This document shows positions 32,051 to 39,668 of a stretch of DNA of 52,601 bases, one piece after another. The notes beneath the pieces are model-generated. The model did not search any database and was not told the DNA's origin. It was given only the letters and a program-made list of their open reading frames with translations. Within the stretch, counting starts at the first letter, position 1, and each line of letters starts with the position of its first letter. The stretch is taken from NCBI GenBank assembly GCA_045636425.1, contig JAZTXM010000017.1, positions 1-52,601 on the forward strand, read 5' to 3'. Source of the stretch: UMGS1883 sp045636425. Its GTDB lineage: Bacteria; Bacillota; Clostridia; UMGS1883. The position numbers and the translations under genes are program-made.

Positions 32051-32509
32051 TCAATTTTTATCCGTCAAAAGCTTATTTACCTCAGCGATAAATGTAGACA
32101 CGTCCTTAAACTGGCGGTATACGGAGGCAAAGCGAACATATGCGACCTCGTCAATGTCCTTAAGCCCTTCCATAACCTTTTCGCCAATTTCCTTTGTAGA
32201 AATCTCTCTCTTAAGAGTATTTTGCAAATCGGATTCAATTTTATCAACCAGCCTGTCAAGCGTGCTGGTTTCCACGGGGCGTTTTTCACAAGCACGGGTA
32301 AGTCCTGCAAGAAGCTTTTCTCTGTCGAACATTTCACGGGTTTTGTCCTTTTTAATTACCACAATGGGCAGGCTTTCCACCTTTTCATATGTAGTAAAAC
32401 GCTGAGCACATTTGATGCACTCTCTTCTTCTTCTGATTGCTACGCCCTCATCTGTAGGACGTGAATCAATTACCTTACTGTCTTCATGACCGCAAAACGG
32501 ACAACGCAT
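32051..32509 (-). CDS. nrdR: Transcriptional repressor NrdR
   Basis: 152 residues. An N-terminal zinc ribbon (MRCPFCGHEDSKVIDSRP ... RRRRECIKCAQRFTTYE) is followed by the ATP-cone (VIKKDKTREMFDREKLLAGL). It senses ATP/dATP and represses ribonucleotide reductase genes through NrdR boxes. First of the minus-strand housekeeping group when read toward 32051. No nrd gene lies in the window. Confidence 0.96.
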   Translation of the reverse strand: MRCPFCGHEDSKVIDSRPTDEGVAIRRRRECIKCAQRFTTYEKVESLPIVVIKKDKTREMFDREKLLAGLTRACEKRPVETSTLDRLVDKIESDLQNTLKREISTKEIGEKVMEGLKDIDEVAYVRFASVYRQFKDVSTFIAEVNKLLTDKN

Positions 32510-32552
32510 AAAAATCCCTCCATGTTTTATACAAGCTGTCGCTTGTGTTATA

Positions 32553-32990
32553 TTATTTTTCCAGTGCCATTATCTTATCTACTCTGCCCTGATGTCTGCC
32601 GCCTTCAAATTCGGCGTTCATATAATAATCCACAATATCTTTTGCATCCTCTGCATTTGTGAATCTTCCGCCCAATGCAATCACGTTTGCATTGTTGTGC
32701 TGTTTTACCAGTGCGGCAATTTCCTTTGACGGGCAAAGTCCGCAGCGGATACCGTCAATTTTATTTGCGGCAATGGAAATTCCTACGCCTGTTCCGCATA
32801 CCAAAATACCGAAATCGGCTCTTCCGCTCACAACCTCATCACAGCATGCCTTTGCAAAATCGGGATAATCCACACTGTCGGGTGTGTCTGTTCCTAAGTT
32901 TATTATTGCATGTCCTTTTTCTGCTAAATAATCAAGCAGAATGTTTTTAAGTTCATAACCGCCATGGTCTGCCGCCATTGCAATTGTCAT
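32553..32990 (-). CDS. rpiB: Ribose-5-phosphate isomerase B
   Basis: 145 residues of the RpiB/LacAB family: MAADHGGYELKNIL with the catalytic DHGG, NLGTDTPDSVDYPDFA, and GILVCGTGVGISIAANK with the active-site Cys. It interconverts ribose-5-P and ribulose-5-P. Its start overlaps the end of tsaB by 4 nt, so it is translated in the tsaE-tsaB-rpiB operon. Confidence 0.95.
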   Translation of the reverse strand: MTIAMAADHGGYELKNILLDYLAEKGHAIINLGTDTPDSVDYPDFAKACCDEVVSGRADFGILVCGTGVGISIAANKIDGIRCGLCPSKEIAALVKQHNNANVIALGGRFTNAEDAKDIVDYYMNAEFEGGRHQGRVDKIMALEK

Positions 32991-33673
32991 ATTTTTTCAA
33001 CCCTTTCTTCTCTTTCTCTCTCAGCTTGCGGCTTCCTGAGATATACCGCGGTAAGCTCCGATGCACTCAGGGGCTTTTTATCAAGTGCCGCATAGGCAAC
33101 ACTGCCTGCCCTTTGAAGCTGATGCTGGGGAGGAGCAAAGAGTGCGTTTTCACCCATAAGCTCAGTAATTTTTTCTCTATGTACCTTTACGCCGTCACCT
33201 ACAAAAATTGTTTTTTCCGTAAGCTCATCGCAAAGCTCCTCAATAGCTAAAGCACGAGGCTCTTTTATACATTCAAGCTTTCCACCGTTGTATCTGTAGA
33301 GCGCATTATACACCTGACCACGCCTTGCATCCATAATAGGGGAGATAACTAAGTCTGTAAAAGCTATGTTATGTGCCAACGCCTCAAGTGTGGAAACTCC
33401 TACCACGGGCTTTCCAAGTCCGTAAGCAAGCCCCTTTATTGTACCGATTCCTATTCTCAGCCCCGTGAAAGACCCCGGTCCCTCACTGCACGCAAAAAGG
33501 TCAATGTCGGATATATCAAGATTAACCTTTTTCAAAAGCTCGTCAATCATGGGCATGATTGTCTGGGAATGTGTCAGCCTTGTGGTTGTGCTGATCTCCC
33601 CCAAAAGGGTATCATCGGAAAGAACCGCCGCCGTAGCAGTAAGTGCCGAAGTATCAATAGCAAGTATGTTCAT
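32987..33673 (-). CDS. tsaB: tRNA t6A biosynthesis protein TsaB
   Basis: 228 residues of the ASKHA-fold TsaB/YeaZ family: MNILAIDTSALTATAAVL, EGPGSFTGLRIGIGTIKGLAYG, MDARRGQVYNALY. It is the partner of TsaD and TsaE for threonylcarbamoylation of A37 in tRNAs. It overlaps tsaE by 4 nt and rpiB by 4 nt. tsaD is not in the window. Confidence 0.95.
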   Translation of the reverse strand: MNILAIDTSALTATAAVLSDDTLLGEISTTTRLTHSQTIMPMIDELLKKVNLDISDIDLFACSEGPGSFTGLRIGIGTIKGLAYGLGKPVVGVSTLEALAHNIAFTDLVISPIMDARRGQVYNALYRYNGGKLECIKEPRALAIEELCDELTEKTIFVGDGVKVHREKITELMGENALFAPPQHQLQRAGSVAYAALDKKPLSASELTAVYLRKPQAEREREERVEKI

Positions 33674-34071
33674 AATTCTATTTTCCTCTCGTTATCGCCC
33701 AGCCTTGTAATCCGTACTACGATTTTATCCTCGGGCAAATACTCCATAAAATTGTCGGGCCATTCGATGATTGATATGCCGCTTTCAATCTGCTCCTCAA
33801 AGCCGATATCCAAAAGCTCATCAAAATCACTGAGCCTGTACAAATCGTAATGATTAATTACCTCACTGCCCTCGTAGCGATGCATTATTATAAAGGTGGG
33901 GGAGCTTACCCCTTTTTCTATGCCAAAGTAGCGGGCAAAGCCTCTTGTAAAGGCAGTTTTCCCTGCACCAAGATCACCCGTCAGACAGATGACCTTAGGG
34001 GCAGTTATTTTTGCCGCTAATTCATAGGCGAAATTTTCAGTTTCGTTTACGCTGTGTGATATAAATTCCAA
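33670..34071 (-). CDS. tsaE: tRNA t6A biosynthesis ATPase TsaE
   Basis: About 133 residues from TTG 34071, which follows AGGAGC by about 8 nt; the ATG at 34089 would put that ribosome site inside the gene. Walker A LTGDLGAGKTAFTRG, SPTFIIMHRYEG, HYDLYRL and IIEWPDN are diagnostic. It drives ATP-dependent turnover of the TsaBDE complex. First gene of the operon. Confidence 0.93.
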   Translation of the reverse strand: MEFISHSVNETENFAYELAAKITAPKVICLTGDLGAGKTAFTRGFARYFGIEKGVSSPTFIIMHRYEGSEVINHYDLYRLSDFDELLDIGFEEQIESGISIIEWPDNFMEYLPEDKIVVRITRLGDNERKIEL

Positions 34072-34166
34072 AGTAATTGCTCCTAACACAATATAAGGAT
34101 ATTCTTCACTATTTTACTATATTGTAACACAATATCAAGAGCTTTTCAATCTGTTTTATCAAAAAT

Positions 34167-35054
34167 TTAACCCCGTTTGTTCTTAAACGGCTTTAGTTCA
34201 GACACAATTATAGCCAAAAATACTAAAGAAAAGCCGATAAACATTTTAAATGAAACGGTTTCCGCCGTGAAAATTACGGAGAACATCACCCCGAACACAG
34301 CCTCCAGTGAAAGTATCAGTGCCGCCGTTGAGGGTGTGGTGAATTTTTGTCCTGCATTCTGGAATATGTAGCACAGACAGGTTGCAAATATTGTAAGATA
34401 CAAAATAGCCCCTATTCCCGATAAAGCCATGTCCGACGGAAAGGTTTCAAACATCAGTGCGGGAATCCAGACAATAAGCCCTGCAAATAAGAATTGAAGC
34501 ATTGTCAGAAGAAGTATATTTCTGCCTTGGGAAAAGGCACTTACCGCTATCATATGCAGTGAGAAGAATATGCCGCCAAGGAGTGTCAGCAAATCCCCTC
34601 TGCAAATTGTGGAAAAATCTCCGCCCGTAACGGAAATAAGCGTTATTCCGAATATACATAAAAAAGAGGCAACAATGTTATACTTATCGGGCTTTATTTT
34701 TGTAAAGGGATACGCTAAAAAGGGTACTATAACGCAATAAATAGCGGTCAAAAAAGCGTTTTTCCCCGGGGTGGTTGCTTCATCGGCAAGTCCATAGGTC
34801 TGGAATATGTATGCCGCAATGACCAAGGCTCCCATAACGAAGCCACGCCACAGGTAACCTCTGTCGATAACCCTTAAATGCTTTATGAGTATTACTGCTA
34901 AGATGATTGCCGCCAATGTGAAACGAACTGCAAGCAGGGAATAAATTCCGATGCTTTTAATAGTTCCCTCCATTATGAAAAACGTAGAGCCCCATATTAT
35001 TGTTGCAAAAAGCAGTGCAATTTTCGCAATAAAGCTTTTGTTTGAATTATTCAT
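34167..35054 (-). CDS. EamA/DMT-family transporter
   Basis: 295 residues with about ten membrane helices arranged as two EamA repeats (FATIIWGSTFFIMEG... in the first; LSLEAVFGVMFSVIF in the second). Drug/metabolite transporter superfamily; substrate unknown. Its start overlaps the 3' end of the ybaK gene by 8 nt, so the two are co-translated. Confidence 0.88.
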   Translation of the reverse strand: MNNSNKSFIAKIALLFATIIWGSTFFIMEGTIKSIGIYSLLAVRFTLAAIILAVILIKHLRVIDRGYLWRGFVMGALVIAAYIFQTYGLADEATTPGKNAFLTAIYCVIVPFLAYPFTKIKPDKYNIVASFLCIFGITLISVTGGDFSTICRGDLLTLLGGIFFSLHMIAVSAFSQGRNILLLTMLQFLFAGLIVWIPALMFETFPSDMALSGIGAILYLTIFATCLCYIFQNAGQKFTTPSTAALILSLEAVFGVMFSVIFTAETVSFKMFIGFSLVFLAIIVSELKPFKNKRG

Positions 35055-35532
35055 TTTTATCCTCCGTAATCAGATTTGCAAATTTTCCTCCCACAAAGTC
35101 ACAAAGCGTGGTGGGGGAAAGAATTACCTGCAAGCCTCTCATTCCGCCGCTTACGGAAATTGTTTCAAAATTTTCTGCACTTTCGTGTATGAATGTAGGG
35201 AATCTCTTTTTCATACCGATGGGGCTGCAACCGCCGCGGATATAGCCTGTAGTGGGGAGAAGCTCCTTAAGGGGCAAAAATTCCACCTTTTTATTTCCCG
35301 TCACCTTTGCCGCTTTTTTCAGGTCAACCTCCATTGCACAGGGAATACAGAATACACAGTGCCCTGTTTTATCTCCCTTTGCAACAAGGGTTTTAAATAC
35401 AGTTTCGGGATTCATTCCGGTCACCTCGGCAATATGTGTTCCCGAAAGGTCGGATTCATCCACCTCATATTCTGCGGTTGTATATGTGATTTTTGCTTTG
35501 TCAAGCATTCTCATAACATTTGTTTTTTGCAT
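35047..35532 (-). CDS. ybaK: Cys-tRNA(Pro)/Cys-tRNA(Cys) deacylase, YbaK/EbsC
   Basis: 161 residues of the YbaK/ProX editing fold: KTNVMRMLDKAKITYTTAEYE, VFKTLVAKGDKTGHCVFCIPC, DLKKAAKVTGNKKVEFLP, TTGYIRGGCSPIGMKKRFPTF. It hydrolyses mischarged Cys-tRNA(Pro). It is divergent from the HAD gene and overlaps the EamA gene. Confidence 0.93.
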   Translation of the reverse strand: MQKTNVMRMLDKAKITYTTAEYEVDESDLSGTHIAEVTGMNPETVFKTLVAKGDKTGHCVFCIPCAMEVDLKKAAKVTGNKKVEFLPLKELLPTTGYIRGGCSPIGMKKRFPTFIHESAENFETISVSGGMRGLQVILSPTTLCDFVGGKFANLITEDKNE

Positions 35533-35627
35533 AAATAAATTTCCCTTCTTGATAAATTAACCAAACAGTGATATTATATAGTAAAAATGGGTAAATTTCA
35601 AGAATTTTGTAGAAGGGAAGAAATATT

Positions 35628-36269
35628 TTGATTAAATATATTCTTTTTGATTTAGACGGCACCCTTACCAATCCCAAAGAGGGGATTACTAAATGTGTAC
35701 AGCACGCACTTCGTTATTTCGGAATAGAGCGTGAATGTGACGAGCTTGTGTCCTTTATAGGACCGCCTCTTAAAGAACAGTTTATGAAATATGCCTCCCT
35801 CTCTGAAAAAGACGCCCAAAAGGCAGTGGAGGTTTACAGGGAGCGTTTTGCACCAATAGGACTTTTTGAAAATGAAATATACGACGGTGTTTTAGAAATG
35901 CTGAAGGAACTTAAAAATCAGGGGAAAATCCTTGCTATGGCAACAAGCAAGCCGTATGTATTTGCACAAAGAATTGCAGACAAATATGGCATTTCACCAT
36001 ATCTTTCGTACCTCTCGGGAAGCGAGCTTGACGGGAGAAATACCGATAAGGCACAGGTTATTAAAAATGCCATGGAAGCCTTGGGAGCAAAGCCCTCCGA
36101 AACCGTAATGGTAGGCGACCGCATACACGATTGCGAGGGTGCAAAGAAGTGTAAAATTAAATGCATCGGTGTAAGCTACGGCTTTGCCGCAGAGGGCGAG
36201 CTTTCCGGGAATGCCGAAAAAATTGCAGATTCTCCCTGCGAGCTTTTACGGATTTTGTCGGATATGTAA
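35628..36269 (+). CDS. HAD-superfamily phosphatase, phosphoglycolate-phosphatase-like
   Basis: 213 residues. It starts at TTG 35628 with AGAAGGGAAG upstream. HAD motifs: FDLDGTLTNPKEG (nucleophile Asp), ATSKP (motif II), Lys in TDKAQVIKNA, and VGDRIHDCEGAKK (motif IV); an alpha-helical C1 cap. Gph/PpaX-like; the substrate could be phosphoglycolate, pyrophosphate or a nucleotide. Confidence 0.88.
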   Translation: MIKYILFDLDGTLTNPKEGITKCVQHALRYFGIERECDELVSFIGPPLKEQFMKYASLSEKDAQKAVEVYRERFAPIGLFENEIYDGVLEMLKELKNQGKILAMATSKPYVFAQRIADKYGISPYLSYLSGSELDGRNTDKAQVIKNAMEALGAKPSETVMVGDRIHDCEGAKKCKIKCIGVSYGFAAEGELSGNAEKIADSPCELLRILSDM

Positions 36270-36313
36270 TACCTCTATCGGGACAAGAATAGTATTTGAC
36301 AGAGGTGTTTTGA

Positions 36314-36832
36314 ATGGTTCGGGAACAAAGATTGATTTACATATCTGTCGGAATAAATTTTCTTGTTGGAATAATAGTCGGAATGGTGCTTTTCTATGGT
36401 CAAATCAGAACAGATATTTCTGTCTTTGATGAAATGAATGTATCGGGCGGCGTAATTTCTTTCGGGGAATTTCTGCACGTGTCATGGCTGAATTTTTTGT
36501 GGCTGATTTTCATTTTCCTTTTTCATAACCTGTTACCGATGCCCCTTATTCATCCTGTTATGATGCTGAGGGGCTGCTGCTCCTCGTTTTGCGTGGTGTA
36601 CATATTGACGTTTTTGGGAATCAAAGAAGCCGTGGCGGCAGTACTTCCTCAATGCTTTTCAATATTACCCATAATGATTCTTTTTTCCGAAAAGGTAGTG
36701 AATAAGCGAAAAAAGATAATTGAAAATGGAGGGGAACCGTTTACATTTAACCGCAATGAAGTTTTGCTAACCCTCCTTATATCATTGATAGCAGGAGGGC
36801 TGGAAGTGGTATTTTACACTGTTTTAATCTAA
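36314..36832 (+). CDS. SpoIIM-like four-helix membrane protein
   Basis: 172 residues with four or five membrane segments (RLIYISVGINFLVGIIVGMVL first). GAGGTG precedes the ATG. Position directly upstream of a xerD-like gene recalls spoIIM-...-xerD neighbourhoods of Firmicutes. SpoIIM works with SpoIID/P in engulfment. Sequence recognition is weak, so the call rests partly on context. Confidence 0.5.
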   Translation: MVREQRLIYISVGINFLVGIIVGMVLFYGQIRTDISVFDEMNVSGGVISFGEFLHVSWLNFLWLIFIFLFHNLLPMPLIHPVMMLRGCCSSFCVVYILTFLGIKEAVAAVLPQCFSILPIMILFSEKVVNKRKKIIENGGEPFTFNRNEVLLTLLISLIAGGLEVVFYTVLI

Positions 36833-36931
36833 AATCACGAAAAATAAATGGAAATTATGTGCAATTTGGTTATATACATTTTTTTCTTGCAGGTGTAAAA
36901 TAGAAACACTCTCTCAAAAGGTGGGTAATTT

Positions 36932-37813
36932 ATGAAGGAAATTATAGCGGAGTATGAGGTGTACTTAAAAAAGCAGAGAATGTCTCTGAATACACTTACT
37001 TCTTATGTCCGTGACCTGGAAACGTATTTTTCCTATTTAAAAGAGAATAAAGTAAAAAATGTTTTCGCTGTAAAGCGGACAACCCTTAATGCTTACATAG
37101 AACTCCTCAGAGCACAGGGAAAGGCACATTCTACGATTTCAAGACAGACCGCTTCCCTGAAAAAATTTTACCAGTGGGGAATTGGCAAGAAAGAGCTTGA
37201 GATAAACCCTGTTTATGGCATTGAGCTTCCCCGTGTGAAGAAAAAAATTCCCGAAGCTCTTACCACAAGAGAGGTTGTAAAGCTTTTAAATCAGCCCAAA
37301 ACCACAGACTTAAAGGGAATCCGTGATAAAGCCATGTTAGAGCTTCTTTACGCTACGGGAATAAAAGTGTCGGAAATTATCACTCTTACGCTTAAAGACG
37401 TGGATATCCGCGGAGGAATGCTAAACTGCGTGGGAAGCAGAAATGAAAGGTACATACCTTTTGGCAAAGAGGCGGCAGATGCTCTTGATGAATATATAAA
37501 AAAGGCACGTCCTTACCTTATTAATAATAGCAAGGAAAAGAGCCTTTTTGTGAATTGCAGCGGAACTCCCCTTACAAGACAGGGCTTCTGGAAGATTTTA
37601 CGCAGCTATGTACAAAGTGCGGGCATAAAGACGGAAATTACGGCTCAGACTCTCCGAAACTCCTTTGCCGTACACCTTTTGCAAAACGGTGCAGATATCA
37701 ATGCCGTTTCGGAAATGCTTGGGCATAATGATGTGGTAACTACCAGAATATATAACCATGTACTTAAAGATAATATCAAAAAAATATATAAAAAAGCACA
37801 TCCTAGAGCGTAG
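36932..37813 (+). CDS. XerD-like tyrosine recombinase with several catalytic residues replaced
   Basis: 293 residues, normal XerC/D length and layout (SAM-like domain 1-85, catalytic domain 110-293). The nucleophile Tyr274 (TTRIYNHV), His265 (MLGHN) and Arg242 (TLRNSF) are present. However, the first Arg is Lys145 (ATGIKVSE), the His of the H-x-x-R box is Gln239 (AQTLR), and the beta-hairpin Lys is missing (CVGSRNERY instead of GKGxKER). Recombination activity should be poor or absent; DNA binding may persist. It contrasts with the intact enzyme at 24123. The stop codon lies in its own terminator. Confidence 0.8.
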   Translation: MKEIIAEYEVYLKKQRMSLNTLTSYVRDLETYFSYLKENKVKNVFAVKRTTLNAYIELLRAQGKAHSTISRQTASLKKFYQWGIGKKELEINPVYGIELPRVKKKIPEALTTREVVKLLNQPKTTDLKGIRDKAMLELLYATGIKVSEIITLTLKDVDIRGGMLNCVGSRNERYIPFGKEAADALDEYIKKARPYLINNSKEKSLFVNCSGTPLTRQGFWKILRSYVQSAGIKTEITAQTLRNSFAVHLLQNGADINAVSEMLGHNDVVTTRIYNHVLKDNIKKIYKKAHPRA

Positions 37814-37856
37814 AAGTTGTAAGAACCATGTTTTTTTACAGCCTCTACGCTTTTTT
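37807..37856 (+). terminator. Terminator overlapping the xerD-like stop codon
   Basis: AGCGTAGA (including the TAG stop) pairs with TCTACGCT, with an inner GTAA/TTAC, followed by six T. Confidence 0.7.
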
Positions 37857-37937
37857 AGTGATACAGCGGCAAAAGTGTAAAAAATTCCCTGAAAAGTGTA
37901 ATTTTTAATGAAAGTTCAGCGAAAAGTAAATTGAATG

Positions 37938-37966
37938 TTGACACCCATATTAATTAAGGGTATAAT
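37938..37966 (+). promoter_or_regulatory. Consensus promoter for the esterase gene
   Basis: TTGACA (37938-37943), 17-bp spacer, TATAAT (37961-37966). The spacer is bracketed by ACCC and GGGT, a possible small operator. Confidence 0.82.
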
Positions 37967-37999
37967 GTTTATACAGAAAAAACGGAAGGAAGATATCTA

Positions 38000-39016
38000 A
38001 TGGCAACAAGCATTTCACTTGAATTTATTCAGAATTTGGCAAAAGAGAACGCCCCCTCCATGCACTATGATGGAAAGAGTGATATTTCCGCATGGCAGAA
38101 GGACGCAAAGGCGAAGCTTACCGAGCTTTTGAAAATGCCCACAGAGCGTTGCGTGGACGAGTTTAAAATTACCGAAGAAAAAAAGGGCGATACATATACA
38201 CAGTACAAATTTGAATTTCAGAGTGAACCCGGATATATAGTTAAGGCCGCATTTCTTCTTCCTGATGAATTAAAAGGAAAAGCACCTGTGGTAATTTGCC
38301 TTCAGGGGCACAGCACAGGCATGCATATTTCGTTGGCTGAGCCTAAATATGAAAGAGATGTAACCTCCATTGCAGGCGGACGTGATTTTGCTGTAAGAGC
38401 GGCACACGAAGGCGTTTGCGCTGTGGCTATAGAGCAGCGTTATATGGGAAGTGCAGGCTCAAACGAAGAGGGAAGACCCTCTTGCTTCACTGATAACACC
38501 GCTATCGCAGCCCTTCTTATGGGTAGAACGGCTGTAGGAGAGCGTGTATGGGATGTTATGCGTACAATTGATGTTGTTTGTGAGCATTTTTCAGAGTATG
38601 TTGATACCGATAAAATTATGTGCCTGGGTAATTCAGGCGGCGGTACTGCAACATTCTACGCTTCTTGCATGGACGAGAGAATAGCCCTATCCGTTCCATC
38701 CTGTGCAATCTGTACATACGAGGATTCAATTATGGCAATGCATCACTGCGGTTGTAATTTTGTTCCCGACATAAGAAAATATTTCGATATGGGAGATTTG
38801 GGATGCCTTATTGCACCGAGGAAGCTTGTAGCAGTGTGCGGTGTAGAGGATAATATTTTCCCTCTCCACGGTGTGGAAAAATCCTTTGAAACTATACAGT
38901 CTGCATATAAAGCTTATGGAAAAGAGGAGCTTTGTACTCTTATCAAGGGTAATGGAGGACATCAGTTCTACCCCGACGAGGCTTGGCCTGTTATACATAA
39001 GTATCTTAGTATGTAA
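38000..39016 (+). CDS. Alpha/beta-hydrolase, acetyl-xylan-esterase/dienelactone-hydrolase-like
   Basis: 338 residues, cytoplasmic (no signal peptide). Serine hydrolase features: LQGHSTGMH oxyanion strand, IEQRYMG, nucleophile Ser in MCLGNSGGGTATFYAS, Asp in GVEDNIFPLHG and His in KGNGGHQFYPD. The family includes intracellular carbohydrate deacetylases; the natural ester is unknown. GGAAGG lies 10-15 nt upstream of the ATG. Confidence 0.83.
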   Translation: MATSISLEFIQNLAKENAPSMHYDGKSDISAWQKDAKAKLTELLKMPTERCVDEFKITEEKKGDTYTQYKFEFQSEPGYIVKAAFLLPDELKGKAPVVICLQGHSTGMHISLAEPKYERDVTSIAGGRDFAVRAAHEGVCAVAIEQRYMGSAGSNEEGRPSCFTDNTAIAALLMGRTAVGERVWDVMRTIDVVCEHFSEYVDTDKIMCLGNSGGGTATFYASCMDERIALSVPSCAICTYEDSIMAMHHCGCNFVPDIRKYFDMGDLGCLIAPRKLVAVCGVEDNIFPLHGVEKSFETIQSAYKAYGKEELCTLIKGNGGHQFYPDEAWPVIHKYLSM

Positions 39017-39028
39017 GGAAAGAATTTT

Positions 39029-39490
39029 ATGAAAAAGCGTAATATTGTTTTAACGACACTGGCAATAATTGCGATTCTGGCATGTTCGTTTTTTATGCAG
39101 GACGCAGGAAATACCCCGAAAACAAATGTGAATACCTCTGTCATTGAACAAAAAGGTATGTGGAAGAGTGCCTCTTATTTAGAAGATACAGAGCTTGGGG
39201 AAGGCGAAAAGACACTTTACGTCCAGGTCAGTGCGGAGGGACAGGCTATAGAATTTACCATTCATACCGACAAGGAAACTGTGGGGGAAGCCCTTTCGGA
39301 GCATAGGCTTATTGAAGGAGAAAAAGGCCCTTACGGACTTTATGTAAAAAAGGTAAATTCTATGGAAGCCGATTATGAAAAAACTAAAACCTACTGGGCA
39401 TTCAACAAAAATGGCGAGTCGATGATGACAGGTGTTGACCTTACGAAATTTTCAGACAAAGACCGTTTTGAATTAGTTTGTACAGAATAA
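39029..39490 (+). CDS. Exported DUF4430 protein
   Basis: 153 residues. An N-terminal signal or anchor (NIVLTTLAIIAILACSFF); the Cys at ~19 could be a lipobox. The DUF4430 domain follows: FTIHTDKETVGEALSEH, YGLYVKKVNSMEADY, YWAFNKNGESMMTGVDLTKF, DRFELV. The domain is related to the C-terminal half of intrinsic-factor/transcobalamin-like proteins and is frequent near vitamin transporters. It starts 12 nt after the esterase gene, in one operon. Confidence 0.75.
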   Translation: MKKRNIVLTTLAIIAILACSFFMQDAGNTPKTNVNTSVIEQKGMWKSASYLEDTELGEGEKTLYVQVSAEGQAIEFTIHTDKETVGEALSEHRLIEGEKGPYGLYVKKVNSMEADYEKTKTYWAFNKNGESMMTGVDLTKFSDKDRFELVCTE

Positions 39491-39511
39491 AAAAGTGTTT
39501 TTTTATTTTCG

Positions 39512-39540
39512 TTGACAAGAACGAAAATATACGCTATAAT
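39512..39540 (+). promoter_or_regulatory. Consensus promoter for the riboswitch-pflB transcript
   Basis: TTGACA (39512-39517), 17-bp spacer, TATAAT (39535-39540); initiation near 39547, right at the start of the aptamer. Confidence 0.85.
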
Positions 39541-39546
39541 AAATAT

Positions 39547-39650
39547 GATTCCTGCTACTGACGGAGATATAGATAACTATGAGGGAACAGGAGTCATTAT
39601 TGCCGACCGTCTGGGCACCTCATCAATCGGGGTGCCTTTTTATATTTTTT
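39547..39650 (+). promoter_or_regulatory. ZTP (pfl-motif) riboswitch with transcription terminator
   Basis: Conserved pieces of the ZMP/ZTP aptamer are present in order: CTACTGACGG, ATGAGGGAACAGG (its CAGG pairing with CCTG at ~39551 to close P1), and GCCGACCGTCTGGGCA. The 3' hairpin GGCACC/GGTGCC (39614-39636) followed by a T run is the terminator. The gene controlled is pflB, the gene that gave the pfl motif its name. ZTP accumulates when 10-formyl-THF is short; binding should break the terminator and raise formate production. Confidence 0.87.
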
Positions 39651-39668
39651 AGGAAAGGGTGTATATAT

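Noticed and set aside
36932..37813. The XerD-like gene as the enzyme for the invertible segment
   Set aside because: It lacks several catalytic residues and is 12 kb away, whereas the intact recombinase at 24123 touches the segment.
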